64,000 nucleotides of DNA from Octadecabacter dasysiphoniae (GCF_021532615.1 NZ_JAKGAQ010000001.1:1240001-1304000), one strand, 5' to 3'. Positions 26,944 through 36,081 are shown, numbered from the stretch's first letter. Notes: generated from the letters alone by a model not told the origin. A program made the numbers and translations.

Positions 26944-27663
26944 CTACTTGAGTGGGGGATCGTGGAAAACCAGCATTTCAAACAGCAATCGCAACATCCG
27001 CATGTCTGCGCGCCGCACTGTCAGAAAGAACATCGACAGGCATTTGAATTTGCCTTTTTTGGTGGCCGTGAAGGTTTTGCCGCTTTTGATCGCCATGCCG
27101 TCCTTCACCAGAATTTGCAGGACTTTGTGCACAGCCTGATAGGAATAGCCCGTCGCATCGACCAGTTCGCTGATAGACCACTGCGTGCCGTTGGGGGCCA
27201 TCAGATCCATCGCCGTCAGCACCGTGCGGTAGGCGATGGAATGGGGATGGCGCCGTGTGGCGCGGTCCAGATCGATAAAGAATTCGGCCTGTTTGCGCAT
27301 CGGGGATCGGCCTGCGTATTTGGTGGAAAAGAACCGCTTTAGCGCGGCGCGGTCCTGGTCGGGCAGGGCGCGGTAGAACCGCACGGTCAGCCGGTACGCT
27401 GCGTGTTCACCGCTTGGCGTCAGCACGTAGCCCTCATCGGTGCGCGTGATGTGATCGGCCGGGAAATTGCGCAGGTGTTCGCGCACGGTCGCGCGATCAA
27501 GGCTTGTGGCCTCAGCCAGGGCGCTGATTGTCCACGGGGTGCCCGGGCGCAGCCAAAGCCGCGAATACAGCACCGTGATCGTTTGGGGCACACCCGACAC
27601 GTTGAGCGCCCGCACAATTGAAACCGCGAGGCGTTCGATCCATTTGCGTTTTTGATTCTTCAT
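26944..27663 (-). CDS. Protein with two winged-helix-like domains
   Basis: 239 aa. Two helix-turn-helix-like blocks are visible: PWTISALAEATSLDRATVREHLRNF (about 43-67) with a wing ITRTDEGYVLTPSG, and QWSISELVDATGYSYQAVHKVLQIL (about 160-185) with KSGKTFTATKKGK. They look like a duplication within one chain. The linker holds basic and aromatic residues. A DNA-binding regulator is likely, but no effector domain or clear target is seen. It stands alone between two unrelated genes on the same strand. Confidence 0.7.
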   Translation of the reverse strand: MKNQKRKWIERLAVSIVRALNVSGVPQTITVLYSRLWLRPGTPWTISALAEATSLDRATVREHLRNFPADHITRTDEGYVLTPSGEHAAYRLTVRFYRALPDQDRAALKRFFSTKYAGRSPMRKQAEFFIDLDRATRRHPHSIAYRTVLTAMDLMAPNGTQWSISELVDATGYSYQAVHKVLQILVKDGMAIKSGKTFTATKKGKFKCLSMFFLTVRRADMRMLRLLFEMLVFHDPPLK

Positions 27664-27733
27664 ATTGGGTAGTTAACGCGTGCGGGGGGTATCTGGTTGC
27701 TCCTGATGTCTTAAGATTTTTGGCGACGTGGGG

Positions 27734-28537
27734 TTATTCCGGCACACCGAATGTCAGCGCGGCCCAGAGGGTTTCCCATTCAATATCGGCCTGTTGTGCC
27801 AATTGCGCAGAGGGTTCGCGCAAGATCACGTGATCCACAAGATAGCTGTGCCCAGCTTTGACAGGCAGAACGGCAATGCCGTCTTCGTTTGTGCGGTGCA
27901 GCGTGATGTCGACGGTGCCATTGGGTGCTTTTTCAAACAGTTCCACCTGACCGTCTGCCAGCGTGTCATCCAGGAAATACAGCTGAACCCGCAAACCGTT
28001 GGTCAGATCGGCGGTGTAGGGGTTGTCGAGGGCGACAAATTCGGTCGCCAGTCCGGTGCGAAAATCATTGCCCGCAGAATGGCCCACGCCGACAAGGGTT
28101 TTGGCAAAACGCCAGTAGCCTTCTGTGAACCCTTCGCGGGGCAGGCCGCGGGCGTCGTGCAAGTCTTCGTAATCTGCAAAATCTTTATGCTCTGCGAAAT
28201 TTACGAACTTTTCCCATTCCGCATAGCTGATCGTGGACAGGCGGGATTGATAGCTGATGGCGTGCAGACCTTCTGCCAAAGGCGCAATATCAAGGGCAGG
28301 GCGCGCACCAAGGCGGTTTTCGACGTTTGCTTGGCGCATTCCGGATGCCACGGTAAAGCGTTCAAAGCGCTGGGGTAAATATGCCAGTTGTGATCCGATG
28401 AATTCTTGTCCATTGACAAGCTCACCCCGAATAATACCGTCTGCCTCGATTTGATAGGCTGGCGGTTCGATCCAGAATTCATGGGACGACGCGGGCAAGG
28501 CAGTGGCGAAGGCAAAAAGGGCAGCTAGGATGCGCAT
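27734..28537 (-). CDS. DUF4198 periplasmic protein, metal-transport associated
   Basis: 267 aa from ATG 28537, with signal peptide MRILAALFAFATALPASSHE and mature start HEFWIEPPAYQIEADG, the DUF4198 (NikM-like) pattern. Such proteins accompany nickel/cobalt uptake systems and are thought to handle metal in the periplasm. The divergent neighbour is a HupE/UreJ family permease, supporting a metal role. Its ribosome site TTGGAG lies inside the first codons of the divergent gene: the two start codons overlap. Confidence 0.8.
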   Translation of the reverse strand: MRILAALFAFATALPASSHEFWIEPPAYQIEADGIIRGELVNGQEFIGSQLAYLPQRFERFTVASGMRQANVENRLGARPALDIAPLAEGLHAISYQSRLSTISYAEWEKFVNFAEHKDFADYEDLHDARGLPREGFTEGYWRFAKTLVGVGHSAGNDFRTGLATEFVALDNPYTADLTNGLRVQLYFLDDTLADGQVELFEKAPNGTVDITLHRTNEDGIAVLPVKAGHSYLVDHVILREPSAQLAQQADIEWETLWAALTFGVPE

Positions 28538-29882
28538 GAAAAACTCCAATCAGTTATCTTTAAACGTGGCATGGGCACGCGCAGTGTCAATGGCCGCTTT
28601 CATCTGGATCACGCTTGCGTCAGCGGTGGCCGCACACGAAGTGTTGCCAACGATCGGTGACATGGAGGTGATTGACGGCCAGATCACGTTCCGCCTTGAA
28701 GGGAATTTCGAAAGCATCGTCGCGGGCATTGATCTGGACGGGTTGGAAGACACCGAAGCCGCGCCCGAGGCGGAGGCCTATGATGCGTTGCGCGCCCTGG
28801 AGCCGGATGCGTTTATGGCGCAGTTTGATGCCAATTGGCCCCAAATGGCCGACGCGATCGGAGTGATCGTGGATGGAACCCCTGTGGCGCTGGAATTGAC
28901 CAGCCTTGAGGTCCCCGCGGTCGGCGATGTGGAGGTCGTGCGCCAGTCTGTCGTGACATTTGCCGCCGATATTGCTGCGGATGCGCAGAGCGTTCAAATC
29001 GATTGGCCTGCTGAATACGGTGTTCTGGTGTTGCGCCAGATGGGTGTGGATGCGGGCTGGGACGGGTATCTGTCCGGTGGTGGTCTGACGGATCCTGTCG
29101 CCCTTGCCGGTGGCGACGAGATGTCGGGCGGCGAAGCCTTCATGCGGTTCATTCCCGTGGGTGTTGAACACATCGTACCCCTTGGGCTGGATCATATCCT
29201 GTTCGTGCTGGGGCTGTTTTTCCTGTCTGTCAAAATGCGCCCCTTGCTGTGGCAGGTAACCGCGTTTACCGCCGCGCACACCGTGACGTTGGCTTTGGCG
29301 ACGCTGGGCTATGTGAACATCCCTGAAGACTACATGTGGATCGTCGAAAGCATCATTGCGGCGTCTATCGTTTACGTCGCGGTTGAAAACATCTTTACCG
29401 ATGGTCTGAACCCCTGGCGCCCTGCGATTATTTTCGGGTTCGGTTTGTTGCACGGGCTTGGGTTTGCGTCAGTTCTGGGGGCCTATGGTTTGCCCGACAA
29501 CGCCGTGATCCCCGCGCTTTTGGGCTTTAATATCGGGGTCGAACTTGGCCAGCTGTTGTGTATCGCGATTGCCTTTATCATCGTGGTCAGCGCGATCCGC
29601 CTGTCCGAGGATGGCAAAGTGAACCGCGCTGCCGCGTGGGCCTATATGGCTGTGGCTATTCTGGTCGTGCCATTGGCGATTATTCCGATCAGCGCCATGG
29701 GCCCTGACGCGGTTGAGGCCTATTTGCCGCTGTTGTTCATGGTCGCGGCGCTGTCGGGCCTGTGTGCGGCGTCTTGCGCGGTTGAGAGGTTTGAAACCTA
29801 TCGCCACATGGTCGCGATGCCCGCCAGTATCGGGATCGCGCTGATTGGTGCCTATTGGGTTGTTGAGCGAGTTTTTCTTTAA
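28536..29882 (+). CDS. HupE/UreJ family membrane protein with periplasmic domain
   Basis: About 448 aa. A signal peptide ending SAVAAHE is followed by an exported beta-rich domain (residues about 35-200) and then a C-terminal HupE/UreJ permease domain of six to seven helices starting VEHIVPLGLDHILFVLGLFFL, with FTAAHTVTLALATLG and FGLLHGLGFASVLG. The His/Asp motifs are the nickel-binding signature of HupE/UreJ. Nickel or cobalt uptake is the expected role. Start 28536 has AGGA five bases upstream; GTG 28566 and ATG 28590 are shorter options that would remove the overlap with the divergent start. Confidence 0.85.
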   Translation: MKNSNQLSLNVAWARAVSMAAFIWITLASAVAAHEVLPTIGDMEVIDGQITFRLEGNFESIVAGIDLDGLEDTEAAPEAEAYDALRALEPDAFMAQFDANWPQMADAIGVIVDGTPVALELTSLEVPAVGDVEVVRQSVVTFAADIAADAQSVQIDWPAEYGVLVLRQMGVDAGWDGYLSGGGLTDPVALAGGDEMSGGEAFMRFIPVGVEHIVPLGLDHILFVLGLFFLSVKMRPLLWQVTAFTAAHTVTLALATLGYVNIPEDYMWIVESIIAASIVYVAVENIFTDGLNPWRPAIIFGFGLLHGLGFASVLGAYGLPDNAVIPALLGFNIGVELGQLLCIAIAFIIVVSAIRLSEDGKVNRAAAWAYMAVAILVVPLAIIPISAMGPDAVEAYLPLLFMVAALSGLCAASCAVERFETYRHMVAMPASIGIALIGAYWVVERVFL

Positions 29883-29901
29883 CCCTTGATTCATCATCAT
29901 T

Positions 29902-29930
29902 TAACCGCGCGATAACCATGCGCGCGGTTA
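29902..29930 (+). terminator. Stem-loop after the HupE-like gene
   Basis: TAACCGCGCG and CGCGCGGTTA form a perfect 10-bp stem with a 9-base loop, starting 20 bases after the stop codon. No T tract follows, so it may act as a rho-assisted terminator or as an mRNA 3'-end stabiliser. Confidence 0.45.
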
Positions 29931-30005
29931 GGTGACGTGATCGTAACCATTGATTAGTGCGCCACTGTTAAGCATCGCCCAGAGTGATGTTTAAAAGGTA
30001 TTTTC

Positions 30006-31133
30006 ATGAGTGATTTTATGAAACTGGTGTCCACGTTTGTCGATGCTACGGCGTTGATCATGGCGTTGGTTCTGGTTGTTAGCATTTTGCACCGAACCGG
30101 TCGCACGGGGTGGTTTTATCCGATCCTGATGGGGGGCGTGTTTTCGTTCGCGCTGGTGTTCACGATGTCGGACCCGATCAGCCTTGGGTCGGCGGGTATT
30201 TTTGACATGCGCGGGTTGTTGATCGGGACGGCGGCGGCGTTGTTTGGCCCTGTTGTGGGGGTGATGACGCTGATCACGGGTTTGCTCATGCGGTGGGACA
30301 TCGGTGGGCCCGGCATCTTGCCCGGTTTCGTCGGAATGATAATGGCCTATGGCGCGGGCCTTGTCTGGATCGTGATGTTCAAGAAACGTGCCTTTGCGAC
30401 GTGGAAAAAATCCGTTTTGCTGGGGGTGATGATCACGTCGCAGATGCTGGCGATATTTTTCGCGCCGCCCGATCTTCGCGGTGTGCTGTTTATGACGCTT
30501 GTGCCCTACACGATTGTGGCGAATGTGCTGGGGGCGTTGCTGATCAACCACCTGATCAGTGGGGAGCTTTCGTTTCTGTCTGAGGCTGAAACATCAAAGA
30601 TCGAGGCGAACACAGATCACCTGACCGGGCTTTTGAACCGCCGCGGATTTGAGATGATTTACCCCGATCTTGCGGATCAAACGGGGGATCGACGCGGGCG
30701 GGCGCTGTTGTATTTCGACGTCGATAACTTCAAGTCGATCAATGACATCCACGGGCACGCTGTAGGCGATGATGTGTTGCGGTTTATCACCGATGAAGTG
30801 GGGCGAAACCTGCGCCCGCATGATGTGTTTGCCCGATTGGGTGGTGATGAATTCGCCATTGTTCTGAGCAGGATTGACGCAGCGGAGGCCGAGCGGATCG
30901 CGGAAAGGTGTCGCTCAGTCGTCAGCGATCGCGGGTTTGTGCACAAGGACGCGGCCCTGCCTGTGTCGATCAGCATCGGCGCGGTCTGGATGCTGGAACA
31001 TTCTGAAATTGATCAGATCATGGACGCCGCGGACACGGCATTGTATGCGGCCAAAACGGGCGGGCGAAACAAGGTTGTTTTCAAGTTGGATCGTCCCAAA
31101 CGATTGACCCTGCCTGTGACGGCCCCGACCTAG
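30006..31133 (+). CDS. Membrane diguanylate cyclase (GGDEF)
   Basis: 375 aa. Residues 1-180 hold five to six hydrophobic helices resembling the 5TMR-LYT sensor module ([22 protein letters not shown] is typical). The catalytic domain has an intact active site [10 protein letters not shown] at about 279-283 and an inhibitory I-site RPHD five residues before it, so product inhibition by c-di-GMP is expected. It makes c-di-GMP from two GTP. AAAAGG lies seven bases before the ATG. The nearest possible effector in this window is the PilZ protein at 16526. Confidence 0.93.
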   Translation: MSDFMKLVSTFVDATALIMALVLVVSILHRTGRTGWFYPILMGGVFSFALVFTMSDPISLGSAGIFDMRGLLIGTAAALFGPVVGVMTLITGLLMRWDIGGPGILPGFVGMIMAYGAGLVWIVMFKKRAFATWKKSVLLGVMITSQMLAIFFAPPDLRGVLFMTLVPYTIVANVLGALLINHLISGELSFLSEAETSKIEANTDHLTGLLNRRGFEMIYPDLADQTGDRRGRALLYFDVDNFKSINDIHGHAVGDDVLRFITDEVGRNLRPHDVFARLGGDEFAIVLSRIDAAEAERIAERCRSVVSDRGFVHKDAALPVSISIGAVWMLEHSEIDQIMDAADTALYAAKTGGRNKVVFKLDRPKRLTLPVTAPT

Positions 31134-31147
31134 CAAAAGCAGGTGTT

Positions 31148-31168
31148 GGGGCGGTGAAAAACAGCCCC
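31148..31168 (+). terminator. Weak stem-loop after the cyclase gene
   Basis: GGGGC and GCCCC form a 5-bp stem with an 11-base loop, 14 bases after the cyclase stop, followed only by TT. Possibly the cyclase terminator. Confidence 0.3.
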
Positions 31169-31197
31169 TTGCGCGACGGCCCAAGCCATTCTATATC
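31169..31197 (+). promoter_or_regulatory. Candidate rpsB promoter
   Basis: TTGCGC (31169) and TATATC (31192) are 17 bases apart. Transcription from about 31204 would give a leader of around 124 nt, containing CCCC/GGGG and TTGGG-loop-CCCAA stem-loops (31232 to 31240 region), a plausible place for ribosomal protein S2 feedback. Confidence 0.4.
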
Positions 31198-31327
31198 GCG
31201 CATACGAAATCCCCAGACGGGGGCGGGTGAATTGGGGAGAAATCCCAACGCATCCACCGGTTGGCAAAGCTTTTGGGCGGCGCTGATACCCCCGTCCAAG
31301 GCTTATGAAACCGGAAAGGAAACGACC

Positions 31328-32113
31328 ATGGCTCTTCCAGAGTTTACCATGCGCCAGCTTCTCGAAGCAGGCGTACACTTCGGCCACCAGACACAGCGCT
31401 GGAACCCGAAGATGCAAGAATTCATCTACGGCGCCCGCAACGGCATCCACATCATGGACCTCACACAGACGGTTCCAATGCTGGACGCTGCACTTAATGT
31501 TGTGCGCGAAACGGTTGCCAAAGGTGGCCGCGTTCTGTTCGTCGGCACCAAGCGTCAGGCGCAGAACCCGATCAAAGAAGCCGCTGAGAAATCCGCACAG
31601 TTCTACATGAACCACCGTTGGCTCGGTGGTACGCTGACCAACTGGCAGACTGTGTCCAAATCCATCCAGCGCCTCAAGAACATCGACGAAGCGTCCGAGC
31701 GCGGGTTTGAAGGCCTCACCAAGAAAGAGCGTCTTGGCATGGAGCGTGAGCAGGGCAAACTCGAAGCGTCTTTGGGCGGTATCCGCGAAATGGGCGGCGT
31801 GCCTGACCTGTTGTTCGTCATCGACGTCAACAAAGAAGATCTGGCCATCGCAGAAGCCAAAAAGCTGGGCATTCCGGTTGTGGCTGTTGTCGACACCAAC
31901 TGTTCGCCAAACGGGATTGATTACATCATTCCGGGCAACGACGACGCGGCCCGCGCTATTGCGCTGTACACTGACCTGGCTGCACGCGCTGCGCTGGACG
32001 GTATGACGGCACAGATGGGCGCTGCTGGCATCGACATCGGTGAGATGGAAGCCTCTGTTGAGGAAGAAATCGCAGTCGAAGCACCGGCCGCAGACGCACC
32101 TGCTGCTGAATAA
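31328..32113 (+). CDS. rpsB: 30S ribosomal protein S2
   Basis: 261 aa. Begins [20 protein letters not shown], with [22 protein letters not shown] and [21 protein letters not shown], all conserved S2 blocks. The C-terminus carries an Ala/Glu-rich extension common in alphaproteobacteria. Codon use is clearly that of a highly expressed gene, unlike its neighbours. GGAAAGGA precedes the ATG. It forms the usual rpsB-tsf unit, 83 bases before tsf. Confidence 0.98.
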   Translation: MALPEFTMRQLLEAGVHFGHQTQRWNPKMQEFIYGARNGIHIMDLTQTVPMLDAALNVVRETVAKGGRVLFVGTKRQAQNPIKEAAEKSAQFYMNHRWLGGTLTNWQTVSKSIQRLKNIDEASERGFEGLTKKERLGMEREQGKLEASLGGIREMGGVPDLLFVIDVNKEDLAIAEAKKLGIPVVAVVDTNCSPNGIDYIIPGNDDAARAIALYTDLAARAALDGMTAQMGAAGIDIGEMEASVEEEIAVEAPAADAPAAE

Positions 32114-32196
32114 GCCGCAAACGCGACTGACTTGAATTTCGGATGCGGGGGCAGGGCCTTCGCATCCTTTCAATCCAATTCCTAAAGGAGACCAAC

Positions 32197-33069
32197 ATGG
32201 CGATCACAGCTGCATTGGTAAAAGAACTGCGCGACAGCACAGGCGCAGGCATGATGGACGCAAAGAAAGCGTTGACAGAAACAGACGGCGACATGGAAGC
32301 GGCGGTCGATTGGCTGCGCACCAAGGGTCTTGCGAAAGCGGCCAAGAAGTCCGGACGCACGGCGGCCGAGGGCCTCGTGGCTGTCGCAGTGTCGGGCGGC
32401 AAGGGTATCGCGGTTGAAGTGAACTCCGAGACTGACTTTGTCGGCAAGAACGCTGATTTCCAGAAGATGGTTGCGGCCATCGCGGACGTTGCGTTGACGG
32501 TTGATGATGTTGACGCGCTGAAAGCGGCTGACATGGGCGGCAAGTCCGTTGAGCAGACTGTGACAGACGCAGTTGCGATCATCGGTGAAAACATGTCCGT
32601 ACGCCGCATGAGCGCGCTGTCCGGGGAGACTGTTGTGTCCTACGTGCACAACGCTGCGGCACCTGGCATGGGCAAAATCGGTGTTCTAGTTGCGATGCAG
32701 GGCGGCGACGAAGCCTTGGGCAAACAGATTGCGATGCACATTGCTGCGGTGAACCCGGCTGCGTTGTCCGAAGACGATATGGACGCGGCTGTTGTTGAAA
32801 AAGAAAAGCAGGTCCAGATGGATATCGCACGCGAGTCCGGTAAGCCTGAAGCGGTGATCGAAAAGATGATCGTTGGCCGTATGAAAAAGTTCGTTGGTGA
32901 ATCCACATTGCTGAACCAAGCGTTCGTCGTGAACCCTGACGTAACAGTCGGGCAGGCGGCCGCGGATGCAGGCGCGACCATCACAGGGTTCGCCCGTTTG
33001 GAAGTCGGCGAAGGCATCGAAGTCGAAAAAGAAGATTTCGCGGCTGAAGTTGCGAAAATGAACTCTTAA
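32197..33069 (+). CDS. tsf: Elongation factor Ts
   Basis: 290 aa. Begins [20 protein letters not shown], with [20 protein letters not shown] and the EF-Tu nucleotide-exchange block [20 protein letters not shown] precedes the start. EF-Ts regenerates EF-Tu-GTP in translation. It is followed by a terminator hairpin 33 bases after the stop. Confidence 0.98.
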   Translation: MAITAALVKELRDSTGAGMMDAKKALTETDGDMEAAVDWLRTKGLAKAAKKSGRTAAEGLVAVAVSGGKGIAVEVNSETDFVGKNADFQKMVAAIADVALTVDDVDALKAADMGGKSVEQTVTDAVAIIGENMSVRRMSALSGETVVSYVHNAAAPGMGKIGVLVAMQGGDEALGKQIAMHIAAVNPAALSEDDMDAAVVEKEKQVQMDIARESGKPEAVIEKMIVGRMKKFVGESTLLNQAFVVNPDVTVGQAAADAGATITGFARLEVGEGIEVEKEDFAAEVAKMNS

Positions 33070-33102
33070 GGCGAAACATTAATTTTCATCTGTAAGGTAT
33101 TG

Positions 33103-33133
33103 AAAAGCCGTTCCTTTATTGGGGCGGCTTTTT
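33103..33133 (+). terminator. Terminator of rpsB-tsf, possibly bidirectional
   Basis: AAAAGCCG and CGGCTTTT form an 8-bp stem with a 14-base loop and a TTTTT run on the plus strand. On the minus strand the same stem is followed by TTTTC, so it may stop transcription from both sides. Confidence 0.7.
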
Positions 33134-33365
33134 GCGTTTCGGCGCGTATCGGCGGCCCTTGCCTCGGGAGAAGGAAGGACCGCCTTAGCCGCGCATCTCA
33201 GGGATAAGGTAGAAAAACACACGACGACGTATTGTGCCGATCTAACAAGGCTTAGCCCGACCAGATCGGCGTCCGGTTTCCCGGCACGGATAAGCTTGCC
33301 TTGTAATTCCAAGGGGTCAAACCCGCTGTTCCCAGGCCTTAGGCCACCACTCACGGAACAGGGTT
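33134..33365 (-). ncRNA. Hairpin-rich non-coding block, candidate structured RNA
   Basis: No convincing gene lies between tsf and the luxR-type gene. On the minus strand several stems can form: 33151-33184 (10 bp with one G-U), GCCGATCT/AGATCGGC (33236-33243 with 33263-33270), CCGG-GAAA-CCGG with a GNRA tetraloop (33274-33285 region), CCTTG/CAAGG near 33290-33315, and GGCC/GGCC near 33333. The GNRA loop and the G-U pair favour the minus strand. A weak promoter CTGACT-16-TAATGT (33399 to 33372) points into it. I recognise no RNA family. Confidence 0.35.
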
Positions 33366-33470
33366 AGATTGACATTAACGTAGCGTAAACCACAGTCAGG
33401 GAATCCCTACCTTTGGCAATTATCTGTCGTGTGACCTAAGGGAAAACGTAAGGATCGGTCTTGTGCCTGC

Positions 33471-34223
33471 CTAGGCCGCTTCGGATTCGATCACGAACAT
33501 CTGGTTATAAAAAGCAGCCTTTAGAACGGCTTGCGCGGTGGTTTCGACGTCCAGCGTTTCGCGTGCGAGGCGTAGGTGTTTTTCGATTGTTGCGGGCGTG
33601 AGTTCGAGCAAGATCGCGATGTCCTGGGTGGTTTTTCCGTCACCGACCCATTGCAAAACCTCGCGCTGGCGCTTTGTCAGGCTGCGCTGGGAATACGGCA
33701 GGGTCTGGATTTTCAGGTGCATGACGTTGTTGATGACCGTGATTTCATCGCCGTGCTTGTCCCAGATGGCATCAACTTGATCCTGTGACATGCCGATTTC
33801 CGCCGTCAGCGCCGTCGCGCCCTTGGTGCGTTCTGTGACGCTGAGAAAGCTGATTGTGTAGCCTGCGGTGACATTTTGGGACAGATTGAACGCCACAACG
33901 TCCTTTTCATCGTCGGTCAGGTTGCCGGGCACCGACATCCAGCGCCAGCTGCACGGGCCTGTGTTGGCCAAAGCCCAGCGGATCATTGGTGCTTTGTTGA
34001 TGTGACCTTTGCCTAAGAACTGTTCCATGTAGCTGTCGCCGTGGTTTGTTAGCAAAACCCAATCCTGGGGATCACCCAGCGACGTGCCGCTGCGGTAGCG
34101 CGTGAAACCGTAGATGATGCGATCAAACCCGTAGGAGGCCATGCGTTCAGAGTGCAGCGCCCAGAGGGTCTCGACGGTTGGGGCGTTGGTGATCGCGTCC
34201 AGGTGTTGTGTCAAAGTGGCCAT
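33471..34223 (-). CDS. LuxR-family regulator with autoinducer-binding domain (solo)
   Basis: 250 aa. The N-terminal autoinducer-binding fold (YGFDRIIYGFTRYR, then MIRWALANTGPCSWRW) precedes a LuxR helix-turn-helix (LTKRQREVLQWVGDGKTTQD, IEKHLRLARETLDVETTAQAV). No luxI synthase gene is in the window, so it is a solo receptor here. The conserved Asp-Pro before the ligand-pocket helix (usually DPxVxxA) reads Ala-Pro (KAPMIRWA), hinting at a changed or lost acyl-homoserine-lactone preference. The 405-bp region upstream holds its promoter and that of the divergent polyphosphate cluster. Confidence 0.88.
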   Translation of the reverse strand: MATLTQHLDAITNAPTVETLWALHSERMASYGFDRIIYGFTRYRSGTSLGDPQDWVLLTNHGDSYMEQFLGKGHINKAPMIRWALANTGPCSWRWMSVPGNLTDDEKDVVAFNLSQNVTAGYTISFLSVTERTKGATALTAEIGMSQDQVDAIWDKHGDEITVINNVMHLKIQTLPYSQRSLTKRQREVLQWVGDGKTTQDIAILLELTPATIEKHLRLARETLDVETTAQAVLKAAFYNQMFVIESEAA

Positions 34224-34503
34224 GGGGAATTGGTAGCATTGTTTGCATGAGGCAGGAAAGAAAATTTGACCTTACAGTCAATCCTGTGAGGAGCGTGGCG
34301 TAAGATATTGGCAAGACAGGGTTATTATGCGGTTTCGGATATTAGTATATTTTACATAATACTCATTATGCGAATAACGCGTATGTTTAACCGTAAAGCT
34401 AAACCATCGCCTATCTGCGATTCAGGACTGTCACCCGCCCTTAATGACCGCATTCGTCTATGCCCATGACCCGATGAACGGCAATCGTGGCTGAAATCCC
34501 GGA

Positions 34504-34542
34504 TGTCATAAAACGTTCATGAAATTGTTACACGGCTCTAAT
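34504..34542 (+). promoter_or_regulatory. PHO-box-like promoter of the DUF4956/VTC genes
   Basis: Three 11-bp units in tandem: TGTCAT-AAAAC (34504), GTTCAT-GAAAT (34515), TGTTAC-ACGGC (34526), followed by a -10 like TCTAAT at 34537. The first two resemble the PhoB consensus CTGTCAT-N4-CTGTCAT, and the 11-base gap to the -10 element matches PhoB-activated promoters, where the box replaces the -35. The rest of 34224-34628 is AT-rich and shows no gene. Confidence 0.6.
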
Positions 34543-34628
34543 CCGCTGACCATGAGCGGTTCAAGCGTATGAAGCAGTGTTGATCCCAGAGGTGCCCGAC
34601 CCGCGGTGCCGATCAAAGGATCAATACC

Positions 34629-35204
34629 ATGCTCGAACAGTTGCTCACGTCTGAAATGCCTATCCGGTTTGCCATCAATGTCGTTGCCATGTTGGCACTG
34701 GTGTTCGGGCTGTACTATCGCCGCTACCGCGACAAAGAACTTGTCACGGCGGCGTCCCTTTTCAACATCTTTGCGTTTGGCGTTTTGACAATCCTGTCGT
34801 CTGTCGAGTTCAGTCTGGCCGCCGGTTTCGGACTGTTCGCGATCCTTGCTCTTTTTACGCTGAGGTCAGAACAGATTTCCAAAGTCGAAATCACGTACTT
34901 CTTTGGCTCCATTGCGATCGCGGTTATCTGTTCGATCCAAGGGACTGAGCTTGCCTTTGTTGGCGTGATCGTTTCGTTGGTGCTGATCGGTGCATGGGCG
35001 CTGGATCATCCGCGCATCCTGCGATCTGCCGATGGTGTGAAAATCACCCTAGACAAGATTGACCCGCACGCCCTGTCCGACCCCGAAGCCATGCGCAAAG
35101 ACCTGTCCGGTCGTCTGGGTGTGGATGTGATGTCTTACCAGATCACAGCACTTGATTACATCAACGATATGGCGCGCATCAACGTGTTTTTCCGCAAAAC
35201 CTGA
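34629..35204 (+). CDS. DUF4956 membrane protein
   Basis: 191 aa. Four hydrophobic segments in the first 130 residues (FAINVVAMLALVFGLYY, LFNIFAFGVLTILS, FSLAAGFGLFAILALFTLRSEQ, then LAFVGVIVSLVLIGAW) and a C-terminal soluble domain. AAGFGLFAILALFTLRSEQISKVEITYFF is the conserved DUF4956 core. In other bacteria DUF4956 genes sit next to VTC polyphosphate polymerase genes, as here (21-bp gap), so it is the likely membrane partner or channel of the polymerase. Start has AGGA upstream. It is the first gene after the PHO-box-like promoter. Confidence 0.88.
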   Translation: MLEQLLTSEMPIRFAINVVAMLALVFGLYYRRYRDKELVTAASLFNIFAFGVLTILSSVEFSLAAGFGLFAILALFTLRSEQISKVEITYFFGSIAIAVICSIQGTELAFVGVIVSLVLIGAWALDHPRILRSADGVKITLDKIDPHALSDPEAMRKDLSGRLGVDVMSYQITALDYINDMARINVFFRKT

Positions 35205-35225
35205 ACGAGCATTGAGGAGATCGAT

Positions 35226-36005
35226 ATGGATCATGCTATCGCAACGACGCTTGCGGCATTGAACACCATCAGCCTTGACGGGTTGAATGAAAAAGCCGCG
35301 ATGCTTGAACGGCTGGACAACAAATATATCTTGCCAGCCAGTTCATTCCGCCCTGCACTAATGAAGTTTTCAGAGCATTTTGATGTGCTGGAAATCGAAG
35401 GAAAACGCGCATTCACCTACGCAACGAAATACTATGATGATCCGGAATTGCGCGGGTATTACGACCACCATCAAGGCCGCCGTAAACGTTGCAAGGTTCG
35501 GGTCCGTGAGTATGTCGACGCCGGTTTCAGTTTCTTGGAAGTCAAGCTGAAGGACAAACGCAAAGTGACCGTCAAAAAACGGTTGAAGGTGATGGATCCA
35601 GCCAACCCCCTTTCTGCCGAGGCGGTTGATTTCATCGAGGACCAATACCGCGGCATATACGCGGAGGCATTCGGCAAGAGCCTCCATTTTGTCATCGCGA
35701 TGAACTACGAGCGCATCACACTGGTCGCAAAGGACGGCGGTGAGCGGATGACAATCGACACAAGCCTGCAATTTGAGGCCAACGATGTCGTGCGGACGGT
35801 CCAGCCCGATATGTTCATTATTGAAACCAAGTCGGCGCGCGGAAACGGGATCGCTGACAAAATCCTGCGAAGCCATCACCTGCACCCGACCAAGAGCTGT
35901 TCAAAATACTGTATCGGTATGGCGTCGACAGGTTCGGTTTCACGCCGGAACCGGTTCCTGCCTGCGCTCAAACGGCTCCGTCTTACTGACGCACAGATCG
36001 CCTGA
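35226..36005 (+). CDS. VTC-domain polyphosphate polymerase
   Basis: 259 aa, a stand-alone VTC catalytic domain. The tunnel residues known from yeast Vtc4 are recognisable in order: ERLDNKYILP, basic strand RRKRCKVRVREY, FLEVKLK (metal/phosphate Glu and Lys), TVKKRL, RMTIDTSL, IIETKSARGNG and the final SKY in SCSKYCIGM. Such enzymes build polyphosphate from ATP and pass it through the tunnel, usually with a membrane partner. GGAGA lies six bases before the ATG. DUF4956 upstream, an acidic EF-hand protein downstream and PHO-box-like sites around suggest phosphate-responsive polyphosphate synthesis. Confidence 0.9.
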   Translation: MDHAIATTLAALNTISLDGLNEKAAMLERLDNKYILPASSFRPALMKFSEHFDVLEIEGKRAFTYATKYYDDPELRGYYDHHQGRRKRCKVRVREYVDAGFSFLEVKLKDKRKVTVKKRLKVMDPANPLSAEAVDFIEDQYRGIYAEAFGKSLHFVIAMNYERITLVAKDGGERMTIDTSLQFEANDVVRTVQPDMFIIETKSARGNGIADKILRSHHLHPTKSCSKYCIGMASTGSVSRRNRFLPALKRLRLTDAQIA

Positions 36006-36081
36006 ATTTCGACGGTCAATTTGATGTCGGGGTCTATTCAGGATCGACAAGATCACGCCCCTGCCCCCGTTTTGCGGTCTT

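Noticed and set aside
31130..32173. 347-aa frame opposite rpsB
   Set aside because: rpsB is certain; the opposite frame is Cys/Phe/His-rich and meaningless.
33290..33340. Possible tRNA remnant (CCTTG-loop-CAAGG then GGTCAAACCC)
   Set aside because: The T-loop lacks the TTC core and no matching 5' acceptor strand or D-arm is found upstream, so no tRNA is called.
33079..33367. Overlapping 91-aa (minus) and 82-aa (plus) frames after tsf
   Set aside because: Both overlap the terminator and hairpin-rich block, lack ribosome sites and show no domain. The GSNPLFPG-like peptide suggested a tRNA T-arm translation, not a protein.
33369..33374. Perfect TTGACA on the plus strand
   Set aside because: No -10-like hexamer lies 16-18 bases downstream and no plus-strand gene follows.
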